Of a stretch of DNA of 9,816 bases, positions 1-5,156 are shown piece by piece. The notes beneath the pieces are model-generated. The model saw only the letters and a program-made list of their open reading frames with translations, was not told the origin of the DNA and did not search any database. The DNA comes from Tissierellales bacterium (lineage in GTDB: Bacteria > Bacillota > Clostridia > Tissierellales > JASKZW01): positions 1 to 9,816 of the forward strand of contig JASLIL010000019.1 of assembly GCA_030152145.1 (NCBI GenBank), written 5' to 3'. Position 1 is the first letter of the stretch. Every line of letters starts with the position of its first letter. The translations under genes were made by a program, and so were the position numbers.

Positions 1-174
1 GGCTCCGAAGCAAAAGAGCCTATCGTAGGGACGGAGCTCCAGCTCGGTCCGCGTTAAAAAGCCTTTTTATGGTTTTTAACGAAAGTTTCAGTTCATTACT
101 TTATCGATATATATTATGGAAAGCTTTGGCTTTCCTTTGGAGGAGATAAGGTTAATGCGTTTCTACTTCGGAGT
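1..174 (+). repeat. Repeat module A, copy 1
   Basis: The unit opens with GGCTCCGAAG and closes with CTTCGGAGT, giving an 8-bp terminal inverted repeat. Inside are a stem-loop GGAC.GAGCT/AGCTC.GTCC (29-50), a stem-loop GTTAAAAA(G)CC/GGTTTTTAAC with one bulged G (53-80), and a perfect 7-bp stem GGAAAGC-TTTG-GCTTTCC (118-135). A short GGCTC/GAGCC pairing (1-20) competes with the outer ends. The first 84 bases are identical to copy 2 (369-452), suggesting recent duplication or conversion. Strand is given in the orientation that best tolerates G-U pairs. Confidence 0.85.
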
Positions 175-211
175 GAAAAAGTTTCGATTTATACTTTATT
201 ATGGCATTTAT

Positions 212-317
212 GGAGGCGCAGGCGGTAAGTTCTTATCCAAGGAAAAATACCTTGGAGAACTCTCACATGAGACCTACTTGCCAAATCAAAGATTTGGGTT
301 AGGGCTTCAACGTCTCC
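212..317 (+). repeat. Repeat module B, copy 1 (multibranched fold)
   Basis: The closing stem GGAGGCG (212-218) pairs with CGTCTCC (311-317) through one G-U. Inside it are a compound hairpin, AGTTCT-tat-CCAAGG pairing with CCTTGGAGAACT (228-261), a small TCTCA/TGAGA inversion (261-272), and a second hairpin CCAAATC-aaa-GATTTGG (281-297). The second hairpin is flanked by the conserved strings GACCTAC and GTTAGGGCTTC. A short frame overlaps, but the near copy at 1633-1738 breaks it. Confidence 0.75.
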
Positions 318-368
318 TCTACCAAAAGATAAATGCATAGATCCGAAATATAAAATACCCTACTTATT

Positions 369-541
369 GGCTCCGAAGCAAAAGAGCCTATCGTAGGGAC
401 GGAGCTCCAGCTCGGTCCGCGTTAAAAAGCCTTTTTATGGTTTTTAACGAAAATTGCAGTTCATTACCTTGTCGATATATATTATGGAAAGCCTGTGCTT
501 TCCTTTGGAGGAGATAAGATTAATGCGTTTCTACTTCGAAG
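369..541 (+). repeat. Repeat module A, copy 2
   Basis: This copy has the same four-part layout as copy 1: the GGAC.GAGCT hairpin at 397-418, the GTTAAAAA(G)CC hairpin at 421-448, and GGAAAGC-CTGT-GCTTTCC at 486-503. The last stem is identical to copy 1 but its loop differs. The right end reads CTTCGAAGG instead of CTTCGGAG, so the outer inverted repeat is weaker, and it runs straight into module C. Confidence 0.85.
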
Positions 542-599
542 GAACTCTTCTATAACATATGCTTTACTTTGATCTTGCGGGCTTAGGTGGACCTAAGCC
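541..599 (+). repeat. Repeat module C, copy 1
   Basis: The conserved lead AACTCTTCTATAACATATGC is followed by a perfect 9-bp hairpin GGCTTAGGT-gg-ACCTAAGCC (580-599). There is no T-run after the stem, so it does not look like an ordinary terminator on this strand. The same module follows A3 and occurs again near the end of the array. Confidence 0.75.
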
Positions 600-629
600 A
601 GCAGACAATTTCTACAAATCGACTAAGAC

Positions 630-714
630 CATAGTCTCTTTGGAAATTGGTTGCACAAGACCTACATCAGCTTATAAAATACATAAGCTGTGTTAGGGCT
701 TCGACTACACTATG
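630..714 (+). repeat. Repeat module B, diverged copy 2
   Basis: This copy is recognised by the conserved pair AGACCTAC (658-665) and GTTAGGGCTTCGAC (692-705). The hairpin between them is CAGCTTAT-aaaatac-ATAAGCTG (668-690), a perfect 8-bp stem unrelated in sequence to the CCAAATC/GATTTGG stem at the same place in copy 1. CATAGT (630-635) pairs with ACTATG (709-714) to give a closing stem, again with different bases. The first internal hairpin is weak or lost here. Confidence 0.6.
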
Positions 715-780
715 CAAGTATATACTCCATAACATATTGGTAGGTTGATACATTTGAAATGTAGAATCTCCCGCTTACCT

Positions 781-951
781 GCTCCGAAGAAAAAGAGCCT
801 ATCGTAGGGACATGGCTCCTGCCTTGTCCGCGTTAAAAAGCCTTTTATGGTTTTTAACGAAAATTGCAGTTCATTACTTTATGGATATATATTATGGAAA
901 GCTTTGGCTTTCCTTTAGAGAAGATAAGGTTCATACGTTTCTACTTCGAAG
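781..951 (+). repeat. Repeat module A, copy 3
   Basis: The left end is GCTCCGAAG. The second stem-loop reads GGACA.GGC/GCC.TGTCC (808-829): relative to copy 1 it has an A-T to G-C double change and an added A-T pair in place of a G-G mismatch, while another pair is lost to T-T. The GTTAAAAA(G)CC hairpin (832-858) has a loop one base shorter. GGAAAGC-TTTG-GCTTTCC is at 896-913. The right end CTTCGAAGG runs into module C. Confidence 0.85.
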
Positions 952-1010
952 GAACTCTTCTATAACATATGCTTTACTTTGATCTTGCGGGCTTAGGTGG
1001 ACCTAAGCCC
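951..1010 (+). repeat. Repeat module C, copy 2
   Basis: This is nearly identical to C copy 1 through the lead. It ends in a perfect 10-bp stem GGGCTTAGGT/ACCTAAGCCC with two unpaired bases (989-1010). A second short inversion, CCTAC/GTAGG (about 1009-1029), follows immediately. No module B follows this copy. Confidence 0.75.
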
Positions 1011-1085
1011 CTACGCGAAGCGAGTGTAGGTTCCGTAACATATTGGTGAACTGATATATTTAAAAGATAAAATACCCTACTTATT

Positions 1086-1258
1086 GGCTCCGAAGAAACA
1101 AGGCCTATCGTAGGGACGGAGCTCCAGCTCGGTCCGCGTTAAAGGGCCTTTTGTGGCCTTTAACGAAATCTCCAGTTCCTTAATCTATGGATATACATTA
1201 TGGAAAGCCCCAGCTTTCCTTTAGAGAAGATAAGATTAATACGTTTCTGCTTCGGAGT
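1086..1258 (+). repeat. Repeat module A, copy 4
   Basis: This is the most informative copy. The hairpin at 1138-1164 reads GTTAAAGG(G)CC/GGCCTTTAAC: two A-T pairs of the other copies are both changed to G-C pairs while the bulged G is kept. The GGAC.GAGCT hairpin is at 1114-1135. The stem GGAAAGC/GCTTTCC (1202-1219) carries a CCCA loop. The terminal inverted ends CTCCGAAG and CTTCGGAG are intact. No module B or C follows. Confidence 0.85.
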
Positions 1259-1269
1259 GAAAAACAATT

Positions 1270-1300
1270 GAGAGTTGATAATGGATAGTTGATAGTTAAG
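1270..1300. repeat. Short degenerate GTTGATA-type repeat
   Basis: Three irregular copies of a GTTGATA/GGATAGTT-like heptamer lie between A4 and A5. They look like replication-slippage sequence filling the place where B or C modules sit in other units. Confidence 0.55.
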
Positions 1301-1335
1301 TACGAAACCGTAAAAGATAAAATAACCTACTTATC

Positions 1336-1508
1336 GGCTTCGGAGTGGAGGAGCTCTTAGTAGCGGAGCCCTCTGTGGCTCCATACGTTAAAAAGCCTTT
1401 TTATGGTTTTTAACGAAAATTGCAGTTCATTACTTTATCGATATATATTATGGAAAGCCTGGGCTTTCCTTTGGAGGAGATAAGCTTAATACGTTTCTGC
1501 TTCGGAGT
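1336..1508 (+). repeat. Repeat module A, copy 5
   Basis: The left end reads GGCTTCGGAG, so the terminal inversion seen in copies 1 and 4 is lost. The second hairpin has been rewritten as GTA-gc-GGAGCC-loop-GGCTCC-a-TAC (1360-1386). It holds the same place with little base identity to copies 1, 2 and 4. The GTTAAAAA(G)CC hairpin (1387-1414) and GGAAAGCC-tg-GGCTTTCC (1452-1469) are retained. The right end CTTCGGAG is intact. Confidence 0.8.
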
Positions 1509-1515
1509 TGGAGGC

Positions 1516-1550
1516 AGTTTAAAGTTTAGAGTTTAAAGTGTAAAGTTAAA
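1516..1550. repeat. Short degenerate GTTTAAA-type repeat
   Basis: Irregular copies of AGTTTAAAG/AGTTTAGAG/AAGTGTAAAG lie between A5 and the lone A tail. They look like slippage sequence and have no visible coding potential. Confidence 0.55.
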
Positions 1551-1571
1551 TGCAAAGATTTTAAAGATAAA

Positions 1572-1595
1572 GTTTATACGTTTCTGCTTCGGAGT
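1572..1595 (+). repeat. Isolated right end of module A
   Basis: This matches only the last ~24 bp of module A (TTTATACGTTTCTGC then TTCGGAGT). A second such tail is at about 1754-1778. They mark partial units or recombination points immediately before B3 and C3. Confidence 0.6.
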
Positions 1596-1632
1596 AAAAG
1601 AGTTTAAATTGATACTTTATTATGATATATAT

Positions 1633-1738
1633 GGAGGCATGGGCGGTAAGTTCTTAGCCAAGGAAGAACACCTTGGAGAACTCTCACATGAGACCTACTA
1701 GCCAAATCAAAGTTTTGGGTTAGGGCTTCAACCCCTCC
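1633..1738 (+). repeat. Repeat module B, copy 3
   Basis: GGAGG (1633-1637) pairs with CCTCC (1734-1738). Inside is the compound hairpin AGTTCT-tag-CCAAGG/CCTTGGAGAACT (1649-1682), whose loop differs from copy 1. The second hairpin CCAAATC/GTTTTGG (1702-1718) has one T-T mismatch. The strings GACCTAC and GTTAGGGCTTCAAC are unchanged. An in-frame TAG where copy 1 reads TTG (ACC TAC TTG to ACC TAC TAG) argues against a coding role. Confidence 0.75.
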
Positions 1739-1777
1739 GTTACCAAAATATAAAGTTTATATCACGTCTGCTTCGGA

Positions 1778-1840
1778 GGAACTCTTATATAATAAATGCT
1801 TTACTTTGATATTAGGGGCTTAGGTGGACCTAAGCCCCTA
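1778..1840 (+). repeat. Repeat module C, copy 3
   Basis: After the conserved lead comes the longest stem of the array: TAGGGGCTTAGGT/ACCTAAGCCCCTA, 13 perfect base pairs around two bases (1813-1840). A weaker CTCCA/TGGAG inversion follows at about 1859-1876. Neither has a T-run on the herA-coding (minus) strand, so termination of herA transcription here is uncertain. Confidence 0.75.
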
Positions 1841-1930
1841 CATTAAACATATAGGAAACTCCATAGCTGACTGGAGAGTTGAAACCATAAAAGATACAAT
1901 ACCCTACTTATTGGCTTCGATAAAACTCTT

Positions 1931-3760
1931 CTAATCTATTTTTATATACTGAACACCGAAGGGTGTTTTTTTCTTGCCTATTTTTCCCTTGTCTGCTAGA
2001 TGTTCTAGGATTTCCTTGAATTCTTCTTGGCTGAAGGTTTTTCCTTCTTGCTTTTCTATGTTTTGAAGGCTGGTTAGAAGGTCTAGGATTGGTAGGTTTT
2101 CTTCTACTATCCTGTATAGGTCCTGATCTTCTTCCTGGGCTTTTTCAAAGAGCTCGTCAAAGGGATTTTCTGTGTGAGGGCTGTCTGTGTGGGCTGCCCT
2201 TATTCTTGAAAATATGGTTCTTCCCATTAGAGCTTCTGATATAAAGACGTCTCCTGTCCTTAGATAGGGTAGTCTTCTGGCTTCTTCTTCTTTTATGTCT
2301 GTTTCTTCCTTTATTGTTTGTATGTCTGATGCCCTTACTGTTCTAAAAATAAACTTTGTGTTTAGTTGGGCTGTTATGGTTTCGTCTAGGAGGGTGGGTC
2401 TTTGGGTGGCTAGGATTAAAAAGGTACCATACTTTCTTCCCTCCTGGGAAATCTCCTTTAAAATGCCCTTAGATGGTGTTTCAAAGCCTTTTGGTGCAAA
2501 GTTATGGGCTTCATCAGTTACTACAATAAAAGGCGGGAAATAGTCTGCTGAGGCCTTTCTGTATAGGGCGTCTCTGTATTCACGTCTTTTATAGTAGAGA
2601 TTGTTTAGAAGGTAGGTGGAGAATACTTGTAGAATCCTGGTGCTTCCCTGGATTACTACTAGCTTCCCTAGCTTTAGGCCTTCTTCTATGGGGCTTATAT
2701 CCTTGCTGAAGATCCCTTCATTATTTAGTCTGTTTAGTCTCCAAAGTATTCCTCTTACTGATGCGTGGGGACAGGTGTTGGCATATTTCTCGTAGAGACT
2801 TAGGCGGATTTGCCATTGCTTTCTTTCTAGGTCATCTTTGGCTTCTTCTATTTTCCCTTCTATGGCTTTTTGAGATCCTAGTTCTTGGGCTTTTAGAAGA
2901 TTTTCTAGTCTGTTTTGAAAACTCATGTAGCTGTCTTTTGACTTGTAGAGTATGTCTACTGCGTTGATCATAGAGTCTGTTAGGTCTGCTGAGGATTCTA
3001 GAAGGATTTGTAGGTCTCTTCTGCTTAGATCTTCAAATTTTACTCCTATGTCAAAGCCTACTTGTAGGCATTTAAATTTACTGTCGTAGTTATGATTTCC
3101 TGTAGCCTCATTTTGAGTGGAAAAGTCCATTTCAAAGTGAGGGTCTAGGACTAGGCTGGGAATTCCTAGCTTCATAAGCTCTTCTAGAAGAACCCTCAGT
3201 CCAAAGGATTTACCGGAGCCTGAACCTCCAAATACGCCTATGTGAGGGTATTGGTGCATGCTTCTTATATTGTAGATGTAGGGTATGTCCTTTTGGGCTT
3301 TTAGTTTACCTTCTTCTAGGGTGTAGACTAGGTTTTTCAAATTTTTATCCATGCCTGGGGCTACTGGATCTGTATTTTTTATTACTCCAAGGACTAGACC
3401 TTCTTCTGGCCTGGAGTTTATAAATAACTTTTTGACTTCTGAGAATTCTGGTATTCTTACGTCAGATCCTGTTTCTACTGGGTACTGGGCTTCATTTAAG
3501 AGCCTTAGCTTGGCTATATAGATTGTTTCATCGTCTACCTGGTAGCCTATGGCTCTTAGGGAGTCTAGGACCTTAGAGTCTGCTAGTTCACCTTTGAGGC
3601 TTAGGGGAATGTATCTGTTGTAGGTTTGAGCTTCTACTACTTCCCCTATTAGATCTCCTTGGGCTCTGTCTTCTATTATTAAAAATTCATTTATTCTAAA
3701 ATTTCTCCTGTTGCTTCCTATATATACTTCTTGCTGGGTGGTTATTCCTACTACTTTCAT
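1931..3760 (-). CDS. herA: HerA-type DNA translocase ATPase
   Basis: This 609-residue FtsK/HerA-superfamily ATPase is expected to form a hexamer that pumps DNA and works with NurA in processing double-strand ends. The N-terminal ~100 residues resemble the HAS-barrel. Walker A is GGSGSGKS (178-185). Walker B is FIVVTDEAHNF (411-421) with the DE pair at 416-417. A sensor-like ATQRP motif (451-455) and a possible arginine finger in FIFRTV (471-476) follow. The insert at about 280-330 is helical and charged. The C-terminus (about 560-609) could be a small winged helix. The ATG is preceded by AGGAGG (3769-3774), which overlaps the nurA stop codon, so translation of the two genes is probably coupled. 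HerA homologues also occur in anti-phage systems with other effectors, but the NurA partner favours DNA repair. The gene ends about 10 bp from the repeat array. Confidence 0.9.
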   Translation of the reverse strand: MKVVGITTQQEVYIGSNRRNFRINEFLIIEDRAQGDLIGEVVEAQTYNRYIPLSLKGELADSKVLDSLRAIGYQVDDETIYIAKLRLLNEAQYPVETGSDVRIPEFSEVKKLFINSRPEEGLVLGVIKNTDPVAPGMDKNLKNLVYTLEEGKLKAQKDIPYIYNIRSMHQYPHIGVFGGSGSGKSFGLRVLLEELMKLGIPSLVLDPHFEMDFSTQNEATGNHNYDSKFKCLQVGFDIGVKFEDLSRRDLQILLESSADLTDSMINAVDILYKSKDSYMSFQNRLENLLKAQELGSQKAIEGKIEEAKDDLERKQWQIRLSLYEKYANTCPHASVRGILWRLNRLNNEGIFSKDISPIEEGLKLGKLVVIQGSTRILQVFSTYLLNNLYYKRREYRDALYRKASADYFPPFIVVTDEAHNFAPKGFETPSKGILKEISQEGRKYGTFLILATQRPTLLDETITAQLNTKFIFRTVRASDIQTIKEETDIKEEEARRLPYLRTGDVFISEALMGRTIFSRIRAAHTDSPHTENPFDELFEKAQEEDQDLYRIVEENLPILDLLTSLQNIEKQEGKTFSQEEFKEILEHLADKGKIGKKKTPFGVQYIKID

Positions 3761-3772
3761 TTCTATTACCTC

Positions 3773-4759
3773 CTATAGTGTTCTTTTTTCTCTTTCTGGT
3801 CTGAAAAACATTTGAAATATATCTTGGTCTAGGTAGCTTCTTAGTAGGCTTTCTGCCATTTCATTGCTTATTCTTACCTGGCTGTCTACTATGTCTAGCC
3901 AGAGGGGTATGCCTCTGCTGTTTTTAGATGTTAGGCTTAGGATTAGACCTATGACTTTTTCTAGCTTATCTAGTTGGTGGTCTAGCATGTCTATTCCTAT
4001 AACTGATGGTTCATTGGAGGATCTTAGGAAGACTGAGTCTATGCCCTGCCTGCTTTTTTTGGTTTTGTCTCTTCTGACTCGAAAGTATTGACCGTAGTCT
4101 AGGAGTCCAAAGAGTAGTTCTCTGTCGTAGAAAATGTCTTCTATTTGGAGTTCTTTTCTATCTATTAGACTTTCACCTATAATCTTGGTTTTTATGTCTT
4201 CTATTATGCCTAGGAGGATTATATTTTTTTCTTGGCAGGTCTGTCTTAATTCTTCCCAGTCTTCCTTGGCTAGGATATGGTAGCGAATTAAGGAGCCGTC
4301 CATTAGAATTATCTTAGGTTTTAGCTTTTCTATTCCTTCTAGGGCCGCCTGTATTTCCACCTTGGCTAGTTTGTGCTTTCTTATGGCTTCCCTGTCTATT
4401 TCTAATTCTAGGAGATTTTCCTCTTTTTGACTATAGAGAGGGGTGTAGTAGTCTGTTACTTCTACTTCTTCCCTTTTATTGGTTGATTTTCCTAGGGCTT
4501 TATAGAGTTCTATATAGTGGGGGTAGTCTCCTCCTATCTTGTTGTTGGATCCGTCTACTGCTAGGATACCTCCTTGTTTTCCAATTTTTTCTAGTTCTTT
4601 TTCCCCTAGCTCCTGTCCTGTTTTTAAGATTCCTATTTCCTCATTTATAAAGTTTTTTAGTTCAGCTTTTTCTAGATTTAAGACCTTTTGATACTTTTTT
4701 GAGAGGAGCTGGTTTATTTTTAAAATGTCTTTTTTTAAACTTAAGTTTTCAGTAAACAT
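3773..4759 (-). CDS. nurA: NurA-domain nuclease
   Basis: This 328-residue NurA-family protein has the RNase H-like fold that partners HerA and resects DNA ends in archaea and some bacteria. Visible acidic motifs are LAVDGS (Asp69), IILMDGS (Asp154) and a C-terminal PLWLDIVDSQVRIS (285-298, Asp289 and Asp292), matching the family's metal-binding layout. The first ~60 residues are lysine/glutamate-rich and probably coiled. A basic patch RVRRDKTKKSR (227-237) could contact DNA. It is the first gene of a two-gene unit with herA, which follows after 12 bp. The ATG at 4757-4759 has a plausible AGGAGG 6-7 bp upstream. It is transcribed divergently from abrB across a 129-bp gap. There is no signal peptide or membrane segment. 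The exact substrate is inferred from the family only. Confidence 0.85.
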   Translation of the reverse strand: MFTENLSLKKDILKINQLLSKKYQKVLNLEKAELKNFINEEIGILKTGQELGEKELEKIGKQGGILAVDGSNNKIGGDYPHYIELYKALGKSTNKREEVEVTDYYTPLYSQKEENLLELEIDREAIRKHKLAKVEIQAALEGIEKLKPKIILMDGSLIRYHILAKEDWEELRQTCQEKNIILLGIIEDIKTKIIGESLIDRKELQIEDIFYDRELLFGLLDYGQYFRVRRDKTKKSRQGIDSVFLRSSNEPSVIGIDMLDHQLDKLEKVIGLILSLTSKNSRGIPLWLDIVDSQVRISNEMAESLLRSYLDQDIFQMFFRPEREKRTL

Positions 4760-4814
4760 CTTTTGCCTCCTTTTCTTCCAATGTCACACATTCTTTGTAT
4801 ATTTTACCTGTTAT

Positions 4815-4863
4815 TTGATAGATATTCTATTCTTAGGGTATTTATAGTAATGTATTATAATAC
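4815..4863 (+). promoter_or_regulatory. abrB promoter region with 12-bp palindrome
   Basis: A consensus -10 TATAAT (4856-4861) lies 27 bp upstream of the abrB ATG but lacks a good -35 at normal spacing. TTGATA (4815-4820) is a good -35 match but is too far away for it and would need a poor -10 near 4839. The perfect palindrome GTATTATAATAC (4852-4863) covers the -10 and places TATAAT on both strands, so it could also serve nurA or be a regulator site. Confidence 0.4.
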
Positions 4864-4888
4864 TTATTTTTTATTAGGGGGAGGAACT

Positions 4889-5131
4889 ATGAAGTCGACA
4901 GGAATTGTTAGAAAAGTTGATGAGCTGGGTAGGGTTGTTATACCTATTGAGCTTAGAAGGAATCTTGGTATAGATATTAAGGATTCCTTGGAGATCTTTG
5001 TTGATGGAGATTTGGTTATTCTTAAAAAGTATGCTCCATCATGTATATTTTGCGGTGAAGTAGAGGGTGTTGAGACCTTCAAGGGGAAAAATATCTGCCC
5101 TGCTTGCCGTAGCGAAATTAAAAATGGCTAG
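4889..5131 (+). CDS. abrB: AbrB-family regulator with zinc-ribbon tail
   Basis: This 80-residue DNA-binding protein starts with a swapped-hairpin AbrB domain: KSTGIVRKVDELGRVVIPIE (2-21), then LRRNLGIDIKDSLEIFVDGD and VILKKY. In place of the usual AbrB C-terminal segment it ends in a CxxC-x(17)-CxxC module (CIFC at about 52-55, CPAC at about 73-76) expected to bind zinc. Such proteins are common in Clostridia and act as dimeric or tetrameric global regulators of growth-phase genes. The ATG at 4889 is chosen over longer frames because GGGGGAGG (4877-4884) sits 4 bp before it and the domain begins there. It is the only rightward gene, divergent from nurA and convergent with rsmI, in the same place relative to rsmI as in B. 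subtilis. Its targets, including possible self-repression, are not readable here. Confidence 0.9.
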   Translation: MKSTGIVRKVDELGRVVIPIELRRNLGIDIKDSLEIFVDGDLVILKKYAPSCIFCGEVEGVETFKGKNICPACRSEIKNG

Positions 5132-5137
5132 GCTAGG

Positions 5138-5155
5138 CCCGTCTGTTGAGACGGG
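5138..5155. terminator. Stem-loop between convergent abrB and rsmI
   Basis: There is a perfect 7-bp stem CCCGTCT-gttg-AGACGGG immediately after the abrB stop and before the rsmI stop. Neither strand has a proper T-run after it, so it may be a weak bidirectional terminator or an mRNA 3' end stabiliser. Confidence 0.5.
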
Positions 5156-5156
5156 G

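Larger units (their letters stand above)
1..1930. repeat. Tandem modular array of hairpin-rich repeats; no gene
   Basis: This 1.9 kb stretch has no convincing coding sequence: open frames are short, are not shared between repeat copies, and run through hairpins. It is built from three recurring modules in one orientation. The order is A1-B1, A2-C1-B2, A3-C2, A4, A5, then a lone A tail followed by B3 and a second A tail followed by C3. A junction resembling ATAAAATACCCTACTTATTGG occurs near 349-370, 1067-1087, 1315-1337 and 1892-1914, and the first three are followed by a new A unit. The array is cut by the left window edge, because position 1 is the first base of A1, and ends about 10 bp before the herA stop codon. 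I do not recognise it as a named RNA family, insertion sequence or CRISPR. Confidence 0.9.

Noticed and set aside
53..80. GTTAAAAA...TTTTTAAC hairpins as integron attC sites
   Set aside because: The ends do not fit GTTRRRY/RYYYAAC, there are no cassette genes between repeats, and no integrase is visible.
116..340. 74-codon open frame on the plus strand with a GGAGGAG-like sequence nearby
   Set aside because: It crosses modules A and B. The internal ATG after GGAGGAGATAAG is kept only in copies 1 and 2 and is ATA in copies 3, 4 and 5, and B copy 3 has an in-frame stop. The conservation is structural, not coding.
1..1930. CRISPR array
   Set aside because: Repeats are 60-175 bp, imperfect and of mixed types, spacers are not uniform, and no cas gene is near.
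1..1930. tRNA, rRNA or a known riboswitch in the array
   Set aside because: I find no T-loop GGTTC motif, no rRNA signature, and no match to cores I know such as T-box, TPP or c-di-GMP. The downstream gene arrangement also gives no cis-regulated partner.
2295..2967. Plus-strand open frames opposite herA
   Set aside because: They lie antisense to a clear 609-residue ATPase with intact motifs, and lack ribosome-binding sites and recognisable domains.
1931..4759. nurA-herA as a defined anti-phage defence island
   Set aside because: No companion effector (for example SIR2 or DUF4297), integrase or restriction gene is in the window, and the neighbours are housekeeping genes. A repair role is more economical.
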